IMG/VR virus record: IMGVR_UViG_3300008952_000006
Location: 62,001 to 126,000 of that record
Strand: one strand, 5' to 3'
Length of the DNA stretch: 64,000 nt
Origin: a virus
The translations under genes were made by a program, and so were the position numbers. Positions within the stretch are counted from its first letter, which is position 1. Every line of letters starts with the position of its first letter. The notes under the pieces are model-generated. The model was not told where the DNA came from, searched no databases, and worked only from the letters and a program-made list of their open reading frames with translations. Of the stretch, positions 16,986-25,833 are shown piece by piece.

Positions 16986-18674
16986 CTAAGAAAACTTGAC
17001 CGCAAGATTGTTCAACGACTTGTCAAACATACCCGAACTTTTAAAGCCCATACCCAAACGGGTAAGACCTACAAAGACCGATGTGGCCAAGATTGGATGC
17101 CTCTCGATAAACCTATCAAGCGGACCAGTTTTCTGGTGAGTACGCCGTCTTTTGCCTCTTACGTGCGCACCGTAAAGATAAGCCATGGGCAAAACACCAA
17201 CCAACGCTAAAGGCAGCTTAGCTGTTTTTGTTAGTTGAGAACCCATCATAAACTCATCTTCCAGACCTGGGCCGTTAATGGCCGAGAGTAATCCTATATC
17301 ATCACTTGTAATATGAGCAACAATGGAACCTATTTTGTCCATCAATTGCTCACGATAACCATTGTATCCTGCTGCAATACCTTTAAGAAGGATCTTTTCG
17401 TCAGGACTAATATCAATATTGCTCACTTGCCCCTCTTTGTGCAGGCTAAGCATACCCGGAGATAGCTGGCTTGTGGAAGGTGGGGAAGTTCTAATAATCA
17501 TTATACGCCTTGTAATAACAGGGCCAAACATACTACGTTTTGGTATAATGTCCATAAGCATATCTTTAATTGGGCACGAGAACTGGCTACGATTCCCAAT
17601 CTGGATACTTCTGTCTACATCTCCGGACGGCGCAAACGTATGATTTGCCGCAGACAGCCTGTCGGCCAAAGGCTTCTTACCAATCCTTATGAGGATAATC
17701 CTCTGAAACTCTTTTGGCTTGAGAACTATCCCTGCTGACGCGGAGGTTGTCAGCGCTTTCTCAATGGGGCTTTTTGCCATCCTATCCAAAATATTACTAG
17801 AAATATCAGGCTCATGGCGTTCTATGTGGGGCATAACTCGTGCAGAGAGCGCTGGTACCTCTTTAAGAATAGTTGATATTTTACTCCGCGCAGCCATCTT
17901 CTCCTTCAGAACTTGTACCGCGTACCCGTCTCGGATGCCTGCGTCTTCTGCTGCAGCTGCGGAGGAGGTGCCGTAGATGGAAGCCACTTTTGCCATCGCA
18001 TAGCTAGTGCGGTCAGCACCAATAACAACAAAGCTAAGGTCGAAAAACTTAGGCTTTGGGTTGTAGACAAAGACTTTGCGGCCATCCGGGAATGTTTTGC
18101 CCATCATGGTCTTTGTATGAGCGCAGTAGTCCGCCCGGGTCTTGGACTTATGGCCACAGATAGAGCAGATATCATATTTAACGCGACAACCCATACTAAC
18201 TGCAGGGTTTTCGCCAGCGTCTAATTTTCGCACAAGGTCCCCGTGGCCTTCAGCCTCAGCCTTGGCTCTGTCAATCATCAAGATTAACTCAACCCGGTGC
18301 ATCACAGGATTATAAATAGTATGGACCACTTTGCCGACAGAGCGCTCTATGTCTTTGTTTTTGTGGTGTCGGTATATACCCGCGTCGGTAAATGTTTTGT
18401 GCCCAGAATTACAGGTAGGGTCTGTGGGGTTTAGCTCCTTCTCCTCAAAATAATCACCGTTAATATTACTGCCATAATACTCACCGGCCCCTAGAGCGTT
18501 TACTAGAACGTACAGATGGCCGTCACTGGGTTTAATATCATCGATGTATGAAGAAATTTGGGGATGTAGGCTGCTGCAAAAAGCCGTCTTAACAAATCCA
18601 ATTGACGGATTAATGGCCTGTACAAAGATGTTTCCATCTTCATCGGAGCCTGGGAATGTAAGTAACTTAAGCAT
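16986..18674 (-). CDS. prohead maturation serine protease
   Basis: 562 residues. An assemblin-like protease fold is suggested by SNINGDYFEEKEL (69-81), a His pair in GIYRHHKN (H103/H104), the strand block SVGKVVHTIYNP and MHRVELILMIDRAKAE, then NPAVSMGCRV with S160 as the likely nucleophile, and KFFDLSFVVIGADRTS (209-224). This order (His, then Ser in VS(M/I)G) fits the gp21/HK97-type prohead protease group. A Cys4-like insert (C170, C173, C184 and nearby His) may bind zinc. Residues after 230 form an extra domain of unknown role ending in a hydrophobic HPILATSVFVGL stretch. It carries FVKTA, AKVAS and TKTA motifs itself, possibly self-cleavage sites. Confidence 0.7.
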   Translation of the reverse strand: MLKLLTFPGSDEDGNIFVQAINPSIGFVKTAFCSSLHPQISSYIDDIKPSDGHLYVLVNALGAGEYYGSNINGDYFEEKELNPTDPTCNSGHKTFTDAGIYRHHKNKDIERSVGKVVHTIYNPVMHRVELILMIDRAKAEAEGHGDLVRKLDAGENPAVSMGCRVKYDICSICGHKSKTRADYCAHTKTMMGKTFPDGRKVFVYNPKPKFFDLSFVVIGADRTSYAMAKVASIYGTSSAAAAEDAGIRDGYAVQVLKEKMAARSKISTILKEVPALSARVMPHIERHEPDISSNILDRMAKSPIEKALTTSASAGIVLKPKEFQRIILIRIGKKPLADRLSAANHTFAPSGDVDRSIQIGNRSQFSCPIKDMLMDIIPKRSMFGPVITRRIMIIRTSPPSTSQLSPGMLSLHKEGQVSNIDISPDEKILLKGIAAGYNGYREQLMDKIGSIVAHITSDDIGLLSAINGPGLEDEFMMGSQLTKTAKLPLALVGVLPMAYLYGAHVRGKRRRTHQKTGPLDRFIERHPILATSVFVGLTRLGMGFKSSGMFDKSLNNLAVKFS

Positions 18675-18704
18675 ATTTGTCGCGACCTTCTACCTTTGTA
18701 TATA

Positions 18705-19325
18705 TTACCTGCTTTGGTTCCTGCGTTGAAGGATATTAACAAGTCTTTTTTCACTACGCGTGAGTTTATCACCTTTTCGTATCCTACCGGCAAGTGCGCG
18801 GGCCCAAATAGGCCTAGTCAGCGCAGTCCCTAAAGCCCCAGTGGCTCCCTCTGTCAGAGCCCCTGTTGGGCCGCCAGTCAATAGACCGATTGCTGCACGA
18901 CCCAGGGCATGAGTACTTGGGCTTATGTATGCCTCCGAAAGGCTGCCCACCCCGCCGGTACCTTTCTTCGGGGCGCTGCCCCTTATTAGCTTGGACATCT
19001 CCTGCCCCACAAAGCCACCACGACCAGACTTTAACTTATTAACAAGCCCCCGCGCATATATCTCACGTTCAGGGTAGGCGATAATCCCCGCCAAGGCTCC
19101 TGAGAGCCCTGCAGTTGTCGCTATTTGCTTGTTAGTCGCACCCTTCCCTAAAGTATTCTTAACCCCTAACCTAGTAAAAAACCGCTTCGAGGCCTCCGTT
19201 CCCAGGGCCTTCCTGATAGCCAACATCACTAAGGCAGTGGAGCCCGCACCAGACACGAACTTGCCAACAGGATTGGTGGCCATCCTGGACAGGGGGAAGC
19301 TGCTTTCGGCTTTCGGCTCGGGCAT
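18705..19325 (-). CDS. Gly/Ala-rich internal virion protein
   Basis: 206 residues, basic, with glycine-rich hydrophobic helices (FVSGAGSTALVMLAIRKAL; TTAGLSGALAGIIAYPE; GLLTGGPTGALTEGATGALG). The helices look like membrane-insertion or glycine-zipper segments. The start overlaps closely with the upstream gene. No catalytic motif is visible. It lies in a run of four similar genes between the protease and terminase, a place where internal or ejection proteins would fit. Family not recognised. Confidence 0.5.
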   Translation of the reverse strand: MPEPKAESSFPLSRMATNPVGKFVSGAGSTALVMLAIRKALGTEASKRFFTRLGVKNTLGKGATNKQIATTAGLSGALAGIIAYPEREIYARGLVNKLKSGRGGFVGQEMSKLIRGSAPKKGTGGVGSLSEAYISPSTHALGRAAIGLLTGGPTGALTEGATGALGTALTRPIWARALAGRIRKGDKLTRSEKRLVNILQRRNQSR

Positions 19326-19328
19326 AGG

Positions 19329-20240
19329 TTAACCCGCGTAGCTTAGAAGCTCGGCACCAGTGCCCGCAAAAGCACCTCGAAGAAGGCTGTCCTTCCTCTT
19401 TGAGTCACTCAAGTGCTTCGAGACCTCTGTAAGAGTTTTTATATCGATTGGTTGGATGCCCTCATCTTTGAACTGTAAGGATCTTTTTAGGAAGGAGCCC
19501 GCTACAAGAGGATCACTAGCCATTACTGGGTTAAACTTATAGAGGGTTCTAAAAATCTTGGAAACATCCCCTGGACGCTCTTTTTTTAGACCAGGATTCT
19601 CGTCCATCATCTTGTTAAAGTATTTCTTCTTCTTCAGAGGCTCCGCTATTAGCTCTTGCATCCCCTCTACGCCTTTGATCCCTCCAGCGAGAGCGGCACC
19701 GCCAGCACCAAACATTAAGGCTTTTCTGCCAACGGTATCTTTACCTATCAGCTCTTGGATAAGAGTTTTCTTGGGGGCTCGCTTTGCCATCGCCGCAGTG
19801 GCGAGTGCCCCTCCGCCAAGCAAAACACCTTTACCCAAAGCACTTCGGATGCTTTTAGCAACATCATCAGCATTAACAGCCTTGCCCCCCACATCTTTGA
19901 AATAGTTCAATATCTTTTTCAGATTGTCACTCTTGGGTGCTGATGCGGGCGGTGGCGTCTTGGGACTGGGTGAGCCCTTGGGAGACGCGCCCATATCTTT
20001 GTCGGCGTTGGGAAACATCCCCTTGATAGCTTTATCAAGGCGCGGGTCATTCTCTAAGCTCTTAAACTTATATTTTGACTTTGGGGGCGTGCTTGCCGAG
20101 TAGCTTGGCTTTCGTGATTTCCGCCGAGTACCAACATTATAAGATTCGACACTCCCTGCATCGATCTTCTTGCCCGTGCCACCAGCGTACGTATAAGCGG
20201 CTAATTTAGTTAGTAATCGTATTCTTCGTTCTAAATCCAT
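19329..20240 (-). CDS. basic Gly/Ala-rich internal virion protein
   Basis: 303 residues from ATG 20240 (GGGGT about 6 bases upstream; ATG 20252 is an alternative). The N-terminus is MDLERRIRLLTKLAAYTYAG with the motif LTKLA at 10-14. The middle is Lys/Pro/Ser-rich and probably disordered. A glycine-rich hydrophobic stretch (GVLLGGGALATAAMAKR; ALMFGAGGAALAGGIKG) lies around residues 155-205. The C-terminus is helical. Stop and start spacing to both neighbours is a few bases, so it is co-translated with them. No enzyme motif; an internal or ejection role is inferred. Confidence 0.5.
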   Translation of the reverse strand: MDLERRIRLLTKLAAYTYAGGTGKKIDAGSVESYNVGTRRKSRKPSYSASTPPKSKYKFKSLENDPRLDKAIKGMFPNADKDMGASPKGSPSPKTPPPASAPKSDNLKKILNYFKDVGGKAVNADDVAKSIRSALGKGVLLGGGALATAAMAKRAPKKTLIQELIGKDTVGRKALMFGAGGAALAGGIKGVEGMQELIAEPLKKKKYFNKMMDENPGLKKERPGDVSKIFRTLYKFNPVMASDPLVAGSFLKRSLQFKDEGIQPIDIKTLTEVSKHLSDSKRKDSLLRGAFAGTGAELLSYAG

Positions 20241-20242
20241 GT

Positions 20243-20782
20243 TTAACCCCATGCCCTTCTCTGGAAGGGATTTTCTACATCCGGTGAGCGCCACTGGCGA
20301 ATAGTCTCTGGTGAAATATCTGTATTAGGGCGCGGGGCTACGCTAGCCGCCACCTGCCTCATGTCAGGATTTTTCGCTAAGTAGTAAGCTAGAAGGGCAC
20401 CGCCACCAGTCAAGATTGGGTGGTTCCGAGCAAATCCCACCACACCCCCGGGCACGAACTTCCGCTTGTAATACTGTGGAAGGGTATGCCCTTCCATGGT
20501 GGCCTTATATGCCTTACCGGGCTTCATCCCAGCTTTAATCTCCGCATACTCCCCCCGGGTAATAGGATCTAAGCCCCGTTGGCCAGGAACCTCTTTTAAC
20601 CGCTTCCCGTACATGGGGTGCATGGGGTTCCACTGTTTAGGGCCAAACATGAGCCCGCCAACCCCACCGGAAACAAGATCACCAGGGACCCTGGCTACAC
20701 GTGCCATCGGGCCATAAATTATGTCCCCAAGGCTTGCGGCAAGCTTTGCTTTTGCGGCTCTTTTTTCAAGGGGGGTCATCAT
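20243..20782 (-). CDS. small internal virion protein with HPIL membrane-like segment
   Basis: 179 residues. The N-terminus MMTPLEKRAAKAKLAAS carries LEKRA (5-9) and KAKLA. A Gly-rich hydrophobic segment FARNHPILTGGGALLAYYLA (about 120-140) is similar to the HPILATSVFVGL segment of the protease C-terminus. The C-terminus is acidic and hydrophilic. GGAG is 8 bases before the ATG. It overlaps closely with neighbours. It may be an internal protein released by cleavage or an ejection protein. Function unknown. Confidence 0.5.
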   Translation of the reverse strand: MMTPLEKRAAKAKLAASLGDIIYGPMARVARVPGDLVSGGVGGLMFGPKQWNPMHPMYGKRLKEVPGQRGLDPITRGEYAEIKAGMKPGKAYKATMEGHTLPQYYKRKFVPGGVVGFARNHPILTGGGALLAYYLAKNPDMRQVAASVAPRPNTDISPETIRQWRSPDVENPFQRRAWG

Positions 20783-20784
20783 GA

Positions 20785-21978
20785 TTAAACGACTCCTGGT
20801 CCTTGGGGCCCCTGGGGTCCGGGAGATCCCGGGGGCGCTGCGGCAGGTGGGCCCGCCATGCCCGGGCCAACAGGTGCGGGTGCGCCTGCAGGGGGTTGCG
20901 CGCCTTGCGGCGGCATCGCTCCCTCAGGCCCGGGCGGTGGCGGCGGTTGGGGAGCGCCAAATAATTGGGCTGCTGAAGATGACATATCGGGGCCTTTCAG
21001 GATAGCCAAAAGCTCCTGCATGCCCATCTGTGTTCTGACAACAGCCGCCTGTGCCATTTGAAGTTTCCCCGAGACGCTCTCAAGCTCTTGGGTTAGACCC
21101 GTAACTGGGTTTGACATCAGCATGCCCATCCCAAGCTTCTTAAGCTCCTCACCGTGCCCAAATTCAACTAAGCTTCCAACATGCTCACCAATAACGTTTA
21201 GTAGCCCTTCGGAAGCACCGCCAGCCTCAATTGCATAACCAATAATACCTGCGCTATTCCCGGCCCGAGAAGCCTCTTTGCACAGGTCCTTAAGAGCTGC
21301 CAGCTTGATGCAGAAGTGGTCGCCAAGAACTTCTTTTTCAGATTCAGCGTTTTTGTTCTCTGCGTGTAGGTCCAAAAATTCACGTGCGGCGTCCCTGGTG
21401 CCGGGGTTAACGTGAGGCTCGATACCAGCCTTCTTTTCTAGCGAGGCCCCGTAAGTGTTGAGGAATCCCTGAACCTGCTCTGGCGTGTAGTCTGGGTATG
21501 CCTGCTTTACGGCGTCCCTGGCTGCCACCCCCTGCTTAATAAGCGTGCGCACGGCGCTGACATTAGCGGTTTTTTCCATACCTGATCCAGTAAACACGTC
21601 CTCCAAATCAATGGCCTCTTGGCCAGCGATATACCGAAAGTGGCTAGGCACAGCAGGCCTGTTCACAGAGGCCGTCTTCTCTTTTGTGGGGGACAGGCTT
21701 TGAGCCACTGCTGTGGCCTCCGCCATGGGGAAAGTGATATTTTTATCGAAGCCAAGCTTAAACATGGTCGAAAAAGTATCATTATTTGCATACTCGGAGA
21801 CACGTTTAATCTGCTCGAGATTCAACCCAGACTCTTTGGCAAACTCTAGAATGGTGTCATTCAGCGGAGTCTTGTTCTGAACATACCGTACAGCAGCCTG
21901 CTTCCCCATGTGCCTAAGCTCCGAAGAAGAGAGACCAGCGTCTTCCTTGGTTAACAAATACTTTTCTAGTTCGTTCAT
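20785..21978 (-). CDS. helical virion protein with proline/glycine-rich tail
   Basis: 397 residues. Residues 1-320 are helical and contain MGKQA, KEKTA, MEKTA, LEKKA and IKLAA, all versions of the recurring motif. Residues 335-397 form a Pro/Gly/Ala-rich tail (PQPPPPPGPEGAMPPQG and later GSPGPQGPQGPG), which resembles collagen-like or disordered spacers. It is the gene right after terminase in the transcript, and its ATG overlaps the terminase stop (TAATG). It may be an internal head or portal-associated protein. No enzyme motif is visible. Confidence 0.5.
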   Translation of the reverse strand: MNELEKYLLTKEDAGLSSSELRHMGKQAAVRYVQNKTPLNDTILEFAKESGLNLEQIKRVSEYANNDTFSTMFKLGFDKNITFPMAEATAVAQSLSPTKEKTASVNRPAVPSHFRYIAGQEAIDLEDVFTGSGMEKTANVSAVRTLIKQGVAARDAVKQAYPDYTPEQVQGFLNTYGASLEKKAGIEPHVNPGTRDAAREFLDLHAENKNAESEKEVLGDHFCIKLAALKDLCKEASRAGNSAGIIGYAIEAGGASEGLLNVIGEHVGSLVEFGHGEELKKLGMGMLMSNPVTGLTQELESVSGKLQMAQAAVVRTQMGMQELLAILKGPDMSSSAAQLFGAPQPPPPPGPEGAMPPQGAQPPAGAPAPVGPGMAGPPAAAPPGSPGPQGPQGPGVV

Positions 21979-23615
21979 TAGTATCTCCGCTTCTTATTAT
22001 CTTCTTTGTCCCCTATAGGACTGATAATATCAGGTCTTGGGTGCTGCATCATAGAGGCCAAAAAACAATACGTTAGCGAATGAAGGGTATCATCCGTGGT
22101 ACCAGGGGTCCTCTGAACAACTGTGGTTCTCCTAGATTCATTATACTCCGTAAATACAGATAACATATCACTACCAAAGGGTTGTTCAATCTCTTCCCAT
22201 TTCGGAAAAGCAAATTCATTTTTTCGATTGAGTGCGTTAATAATCGCCATTAATGCCTCTGTTCGGTTCACCATGAATCTACTAAGGCTCTTATCAAAAT
22301 AGAGCTTTTTAGTGTTTACGTACTGATACCGCGCGATCCTTCGGATGCCAAATGTTCTAATTAGCTTATCATTTCTGTCAAACCCACCACCGTAGTCTAC
22401 ACCAACTACTGCTATATTAAAACGATCAATATAACCACTAATAACGCGCATTAAATTCTCAGGCTCGGCCTCCTCGCCCTCAAAGCGCTTCATAAGCAGG
22501 ATATTAAAGCGGTCCTTAATATAGCAACCTATAGTCATTACCGTGTAGGAATTCTCAGCGGTTCCCCAATCTATCCCCATAAACATTTTACTGCGTCCCC
22601 TGAACTTATCGGCGTCTGCCATGCTCCGGTCGGTGCAGTTCGCTATTAGGGTGTCTCTAGTCAGAGGCTTGCTACCAGAGTCAAATGGGAGCCCGAGCAC
22701 CTCGTTGTAAAACTGGGCTCTGCTGTAGCGTTTCTTCTTATCTAAAATTTCGTGCCAATTCACCCAAGGCGTAATCACCTGAGGAATTCTATACCCCTCG
22801 AAGGGCTCCTTGATTGGTGGGTTCTCCAGCCAGTGGGGGGACCTCATAGAGGCCCACTGGGCCTTCTCGTGGCTAGGGTTTATCTGCTTGTTGCACTTGT
22901 CACACATCAAGAAGTCGGGACCAATATTATCGATCCCTATCTTATTCCAAGCGTTACACCCGTCGCAAGGGATTACCCACTCGTTCTGGGTAGAGAACTG
23001 ACTCCAGTAGTAACTTATTGTATTATCGACGCTTTTGGGGGTTCCTGAATATCGCAGGATCTTGAGGGGGGAGTGTGCTAGAGCCTCTTCGATTACGGGG
23101 ATAACTTCCGTTAGAATGTCTTGGATCTCATCAAGAAGCAACATATCAGCCGAGATGCCACGGACACGATCAGCATGCAGGAAAGCATAGCGCATAGTTA
23201 GATCAGACCCAGTTATGAACTTCTTATACAGAACGTTATTCTTGGTGTTCTCTCCCCTGGAGAACACCTGTAGGTGGGGAGACATCTCGATAGGGGTAGC
23301 GATACGGTCTCTTGAAAACGTCTCAGTCTGCTGCTGGGTGGGGCTTACAAACAGCGCGCGAAAATGGCGTCGGAGCAGTGTATATGTAAGAATAATATTC
23401 CCGAGTGTGGTACTCTTCTCTACCTGCCGCCCACAGAGCAACAAAACTCTACGAGCGGGGGTATCATATATAGGGAGAAGGTATTCACGCCCTTTGAAGG
23501 AAAACTTATTGAGATCACCCCCTGTAGCAATATTCATAAAAGAACCCACAAACTCGGTAGGAAACATCTCCAGCGATTGCTGTATGGTTTCCTCTGTCTC
23601 GTGAACTCGAATCAT
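21978..23615 (-). CDS. terL: terminase large subunit
   Basis: 545 residues. The motor packages DNA into the prohead and cuts it. ATPase: Walker A-like LLLCGRQVEKSTTLGN (K67; the usual Gly before Lys is Glu66) and Walker B with DMLLLDEIQDI. Nuclease: GIDWGTAEN, VGVDYGGGFD and a final DDTLHSLTYC give the acidic metal ligands. An insert with CDGC and CDKC makes a four-Cys zinc ribbon near residue 220-245, also seen in GpA-type terminases. Length is typical. Its start codon overlaps, on the opposite strand, the start of a small plus-strand frame. Confidence 0.85.
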   Translation of the reverse strand: MIRVHETEETIQQSLEMFPTEFVGSFMNIATGGDLNKFSFKGREYLLPIYDTPARRVLLLCGRQVEKSTTLGNIILTYTLLRRHFRALFVSPTQQQTETFSRDRIATPIEMSPHLQVFSRGENTKNNVLYKKFITGSDLTMRYAFLHADRVRGISADMLLLDEIQDILTEVIPVIEEALAHSPLKILRYSGTPKSVDNTISYYWSQFSTQNEWVIPCDGCNAWNKIGIDNIGPDFLMCDKCNKQINPSHEKAQWASMRSPHWLENPPIKEPFEGYRIPQVITPWVNWHEILDKKKRYSRAQFYNEVLGLPFDSGSKPLTRDTLIANCTDRSMADADKFRGRSKMFMGIDWGTAENSYTVMTIGCYIKDRFNILLMKRFEGEEAEPENLMRVISGYIDRFNIAVVGVDYGGGFDRNDKLIRTFGIRRIARYQYVNTKKLYFDKSLSRFMVNRTEALMAIINALNRKNEFAFPKWEEIEQPFGSDMLSVFTEYNESRRTTVVQRTPGTTDDTLHSLTYCFLASMMQHPRPDIISPIGDKEDNKKRRY

Positions 23616-23844
23616 GAATGAAGAATCCCTTAAAAGAATTGTTGCGTCTCTTTCCAGAGCGATTGGTAATGACCTATTGGCCTATGAGAAAAAGGAAGAC
23701 TCTTGGGAGTTATCCATATGGTCACCCATTCTACCGAGTGAAAAGAAACTTCTCAACGACTTCATTAGAAGCTCCTTGGGGCCACGGGTCAAGGTAAGGA
23801 TTAACTCGAAAAGAGGAAAAATAGTAATATCTAAAAAGAAGTAG
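23614..23844 (+). CDS. small lysine-rich protein on the opposite strand to its neighbours
   Basis: 76 residues reading MNEESLKRIVASLSRAIGND then WELSIWSPILPSEKKLLNDF and ending in a Lys-rich strand (VKVRINSKRGKIVISKKK). The protein has plausible helices and strands and fills the only 230-base gap between two minus-strand genes. Its ATG overlaps the terminase ATG on the other strand by two bases, and it has no clear ribosome site, so expression is uncertain. If real it is the only plus-strand gene inside the virion block. A chance frame remains possible. Confidence 0.45.
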   Translation: MNEESLKRIVASLSRAIGNDLLAYEKKEDSWELSIWSPILPSEKKLLNDFIRSSLGPRVKVRINSKRGKIVISKKK

Positions 23845-23845
23845 G

Positions 23846-24115
23846 TCATTTCTCGCCCCCTACATCCGAAAAATCATTGCAGACAAAGTCAGATCTAACC
23901 GGAGACTGGGCGTACCTTGAGCACCAACCGTCACCCTTCCAAGACCTACCAGCAGTGTAGGTAAAGTTCTCACAGCTTCCACAGGACGCATAATCCTTAG
24001 ACACTCTGAGGTTGGGTGGGTTGGCCTGGGCTAGCTTTTGCCGAATTCCTTCCAAAGAATCTGGAGAAAAGGCCAGGAGACTTCTTTTGGGTTGTGGGTT
24101 TTTTGGCGTAGACAT
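23846..24115 (-). CDS. four-cysteine small protein, iron-sulfur or zinc-like
   Basis: 89 residues from ATG 24115. The open frame is longer upstream but that part overlaps the helicase gene, whose stop lies 119 bases inside this gene. The core CGSC, then GDGWCSRY and FVCNDF, places four Cys in a C-x2-C...C...C pattern like small HiPIP-type or zinc-binding phage proteins. The N-terminus is basic and disordered. A ribosome site is not obvious, so translation may be coupled. Ligand and role are unknown. Confidence 0.55.
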   Translation of the reverse strand: MSTPKNPQPKRSLLAFSPDSLEGIRQKLAQANPPNLRVSKDYASCGSCENFTYTAGRSWKGDGWCSRYAQSPVRSDFVCNDFSDVGGEK

Positions 24116-25772
24116 AGCGGGTCTTCCCTTGCGAATCTGTATATTTGTACAGGTGCTTTTTGTTCTTATAAGCCTTATAAAATTGCTTTTGCTGCGTAAA
24201 CTTTCCTCGCGCAACACTATCCATCCATTGGTCAGTTGTTCTGGGGGTTGTCTTGCCAAACATTCTTCCAATGACACCCGGCTTTGCGCTTTCCGGCGCA
24301 ACGCTCTGATACCTCCGGACATTGACAACACGCTCTTCTTCGGGGCGATGCTTCTGACCACCCAGCCTTCTAGCGCGGCCCTCGGCCTGCAAGACTCGCT
24401 GAGGGTTGAAGTGGCCGTCAAGAGAGTAAAACGCAGTGGAGTTTCTAAGGTCCAAGCCTTCAGCGCCCGCCCCACTCAGCACGATAACTCGCTTCTTACC
24501 CTCTTTGTAGTCTTTGACCCCAGCCTGTCTCGAAACGCCGGTAACCTTATCACCACCAACGGTGGTGCCCTTGCCCACAAATACTGCGTGAGAGATACCT
24601 AGGTCTTTTAGGCCAGCAGAGATAACGTCTATGCCGCCGCGCACAAGGTTTGAATAGAGGACCACTTTATTATCTGGCGCTTCTGCCAAATGCTGTTTAG
24701 TGTCCTGCAGTAACTTGCTAACTTTGGGGGTTCTCTTTGCGGACTGCGCAAGCGTTATATCGCTCCGCCCAGCCTCAAGAGAGTTCGAGAGTTGACGCGC
24801 CTGGGATATCTGCGCGAAGAGCATCTTGGCGTCTTTTACAGTTATATTAGGGTCTTTCTTCGTGATGTACTTTTTTATGGGGCCCAGTTTATCTAGAGAC
24901 AATTGGTACAGCCTGTACTGCTCCTTAGACATAGGGACTTCAACAACCTTGGTTTCCTTCCGAGGCATTGACTTGCCTTTCAGGCTCTTAGTCTCTACGT
25001 AGTCTATTTTTGTGCCTGTCCGCTCCCGTAACTCTGCGACATTCCGCATGCCGACAACTTTCTTCTTCGAATCGTTAAACCCCTTAGTAAACCCAATTGT
25101 CTCGGTGTACCTCCGCTTAAACTGCTTAGGGGTCATATCCCGAGTCCCCTCGGACAGGGTAAGCAACGTGGCTAACTCAGAAGGTCTATTATTAATCATA
25201 GACGCGGTGAGGCCCATAAAATTAGTAGCTAATTGCCGTGCCGCCTGGAGCGCCTTGTAGGTGCTCGCGCTCTCATTACGTGTCTTGTGAAACTCATCCG
25301 CAATGATGGTGTCTGCGCCCGTTCTCTTCATAAAGCCAATAGGGTCACGGCGAAACATCGCGTAGCTTACAATTGTATAGTCCTTGTCGGACTCCTCCCC
25401 GGGGCGGATGTACCCAGACTTTTTTGACTTCTCTGAGGAAGACCCAATTGCCTGCCATGTACTATTAGTGAACTTCTCAACACCGTTTGTTGCGAAGTTG
25501 TCTCGAAGGCCCGAGGGAACAATGACAATAGCCTTTCTGGCCTTGCCCTCATGCTTCATTTTCTCAAAGCCGTAGATGCTGGTGACAGTCTTCCCTGTGC
25601 CCATCTCATGGGCGAGGATCATCTTGCCCTTATTAGCGAAAAGCCTATCAATGGCCGCCGCCTGATGTTCATAGGGCTTAAACCACTCTTTCAAGGAAGG
25701 AATCCCTGTCCCGTGGGCAGGTTTATCCACTTTCTCAGCAGCCTTCTTTATTAAGTAGTCACCTAAGGGCAC
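23997..25772 (-). CDS. SNF2-like superfamily 2 helicase in the virion block
   Basis: 591 residues from GTG 25772 (AGG at 8 bases upstream). Two RecA-like domains: Walker A-type MGTGKT (57-62), DEFH motif II (159-162), SAT-like GLTASMINNRP, and motif VI QAEGRARRLGGQ near residue 460. These are hallmarks of SNF2/DEAD-like helicases that move on DNA or remove bound proteins. The N-terminus carries LIKKA (7-11), a version of the motif that marks head proteins here, and the C-terminal 100 residues are basic. It lies between terminase and internal-protein genes, so it may be packaged and act on host or phage DNA early. Packaging is inference. Confidence 0.75.
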   Translation of the reverse strand: MPLGDYLIKKAAEKVDKPAHGTGIPSLKEWFKPYEHQAAAIDRLFANKGKMILAHEMGTGKTVTSIYGFEKMKHEGKARKAIVIVPSGLRDNFATNGVEKFTNSTWQAIGSSSEKSKKSGYIRPGEESDKDYTIVSYAMFRRDPIGFMKRTGADTIIADEFHKTRNESASTYKALQAARQLATNFMGLTASMINNRPSELATLLTLSEGTRDMTPKQFKRRYTETIGFTKGFNDSKKKVVGMRNVAELRERTGTKIDYVETKSLKGKSMPRKETKVVEVPMSKEQYRLYQLSLDKLGPIKKYITKKDPNITVKDAKMLFAQISQARQLSNSLEAGRSDITLAQSAKRTPKVSKLLQDTKQHLAEAPDNKVVLYSNLVRGGIDVISAGLKDLGISHAVFVGKGTTVGGDKVTGVSRQAGVKDYKEGKKRVIVLSGAGAEGLDLRNSTAFYSLDGHFNPQRVLQAEGRARRLGGQKHRPEEERVVNVRRYQSVAPESAKPGVIGRMFGKTTPRTTDQWMDSVARGKFTQQKQFYKAYKNKKHLYKYTDSQGKTRYVYAKKPTTQKKSPGLFSRFFGRNSAKASPGQPTQPQSV

Positions 25773-25833
25773 GTGATAACCTCAACTTCTACGGCTTGTA
25801 GACTTACGCCACGCATGGTTTTCTTCCATCATA

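Noticed and set aside
20243-20782. Holin call for the HPIL-containing small protein
   Set aside because: It has only one clear hydrophobic segment and lies among core and internal virion genes, while a better membrane candidate is at 2673-3032.
25782-25832. A 16-codon frame (MMEENHAWRKSTSRRS) before the SNF2-like helicase
   Set aside because: It has a GAGG site but is too short to support as a gene. It may be a leader peptide; kept only as a note.
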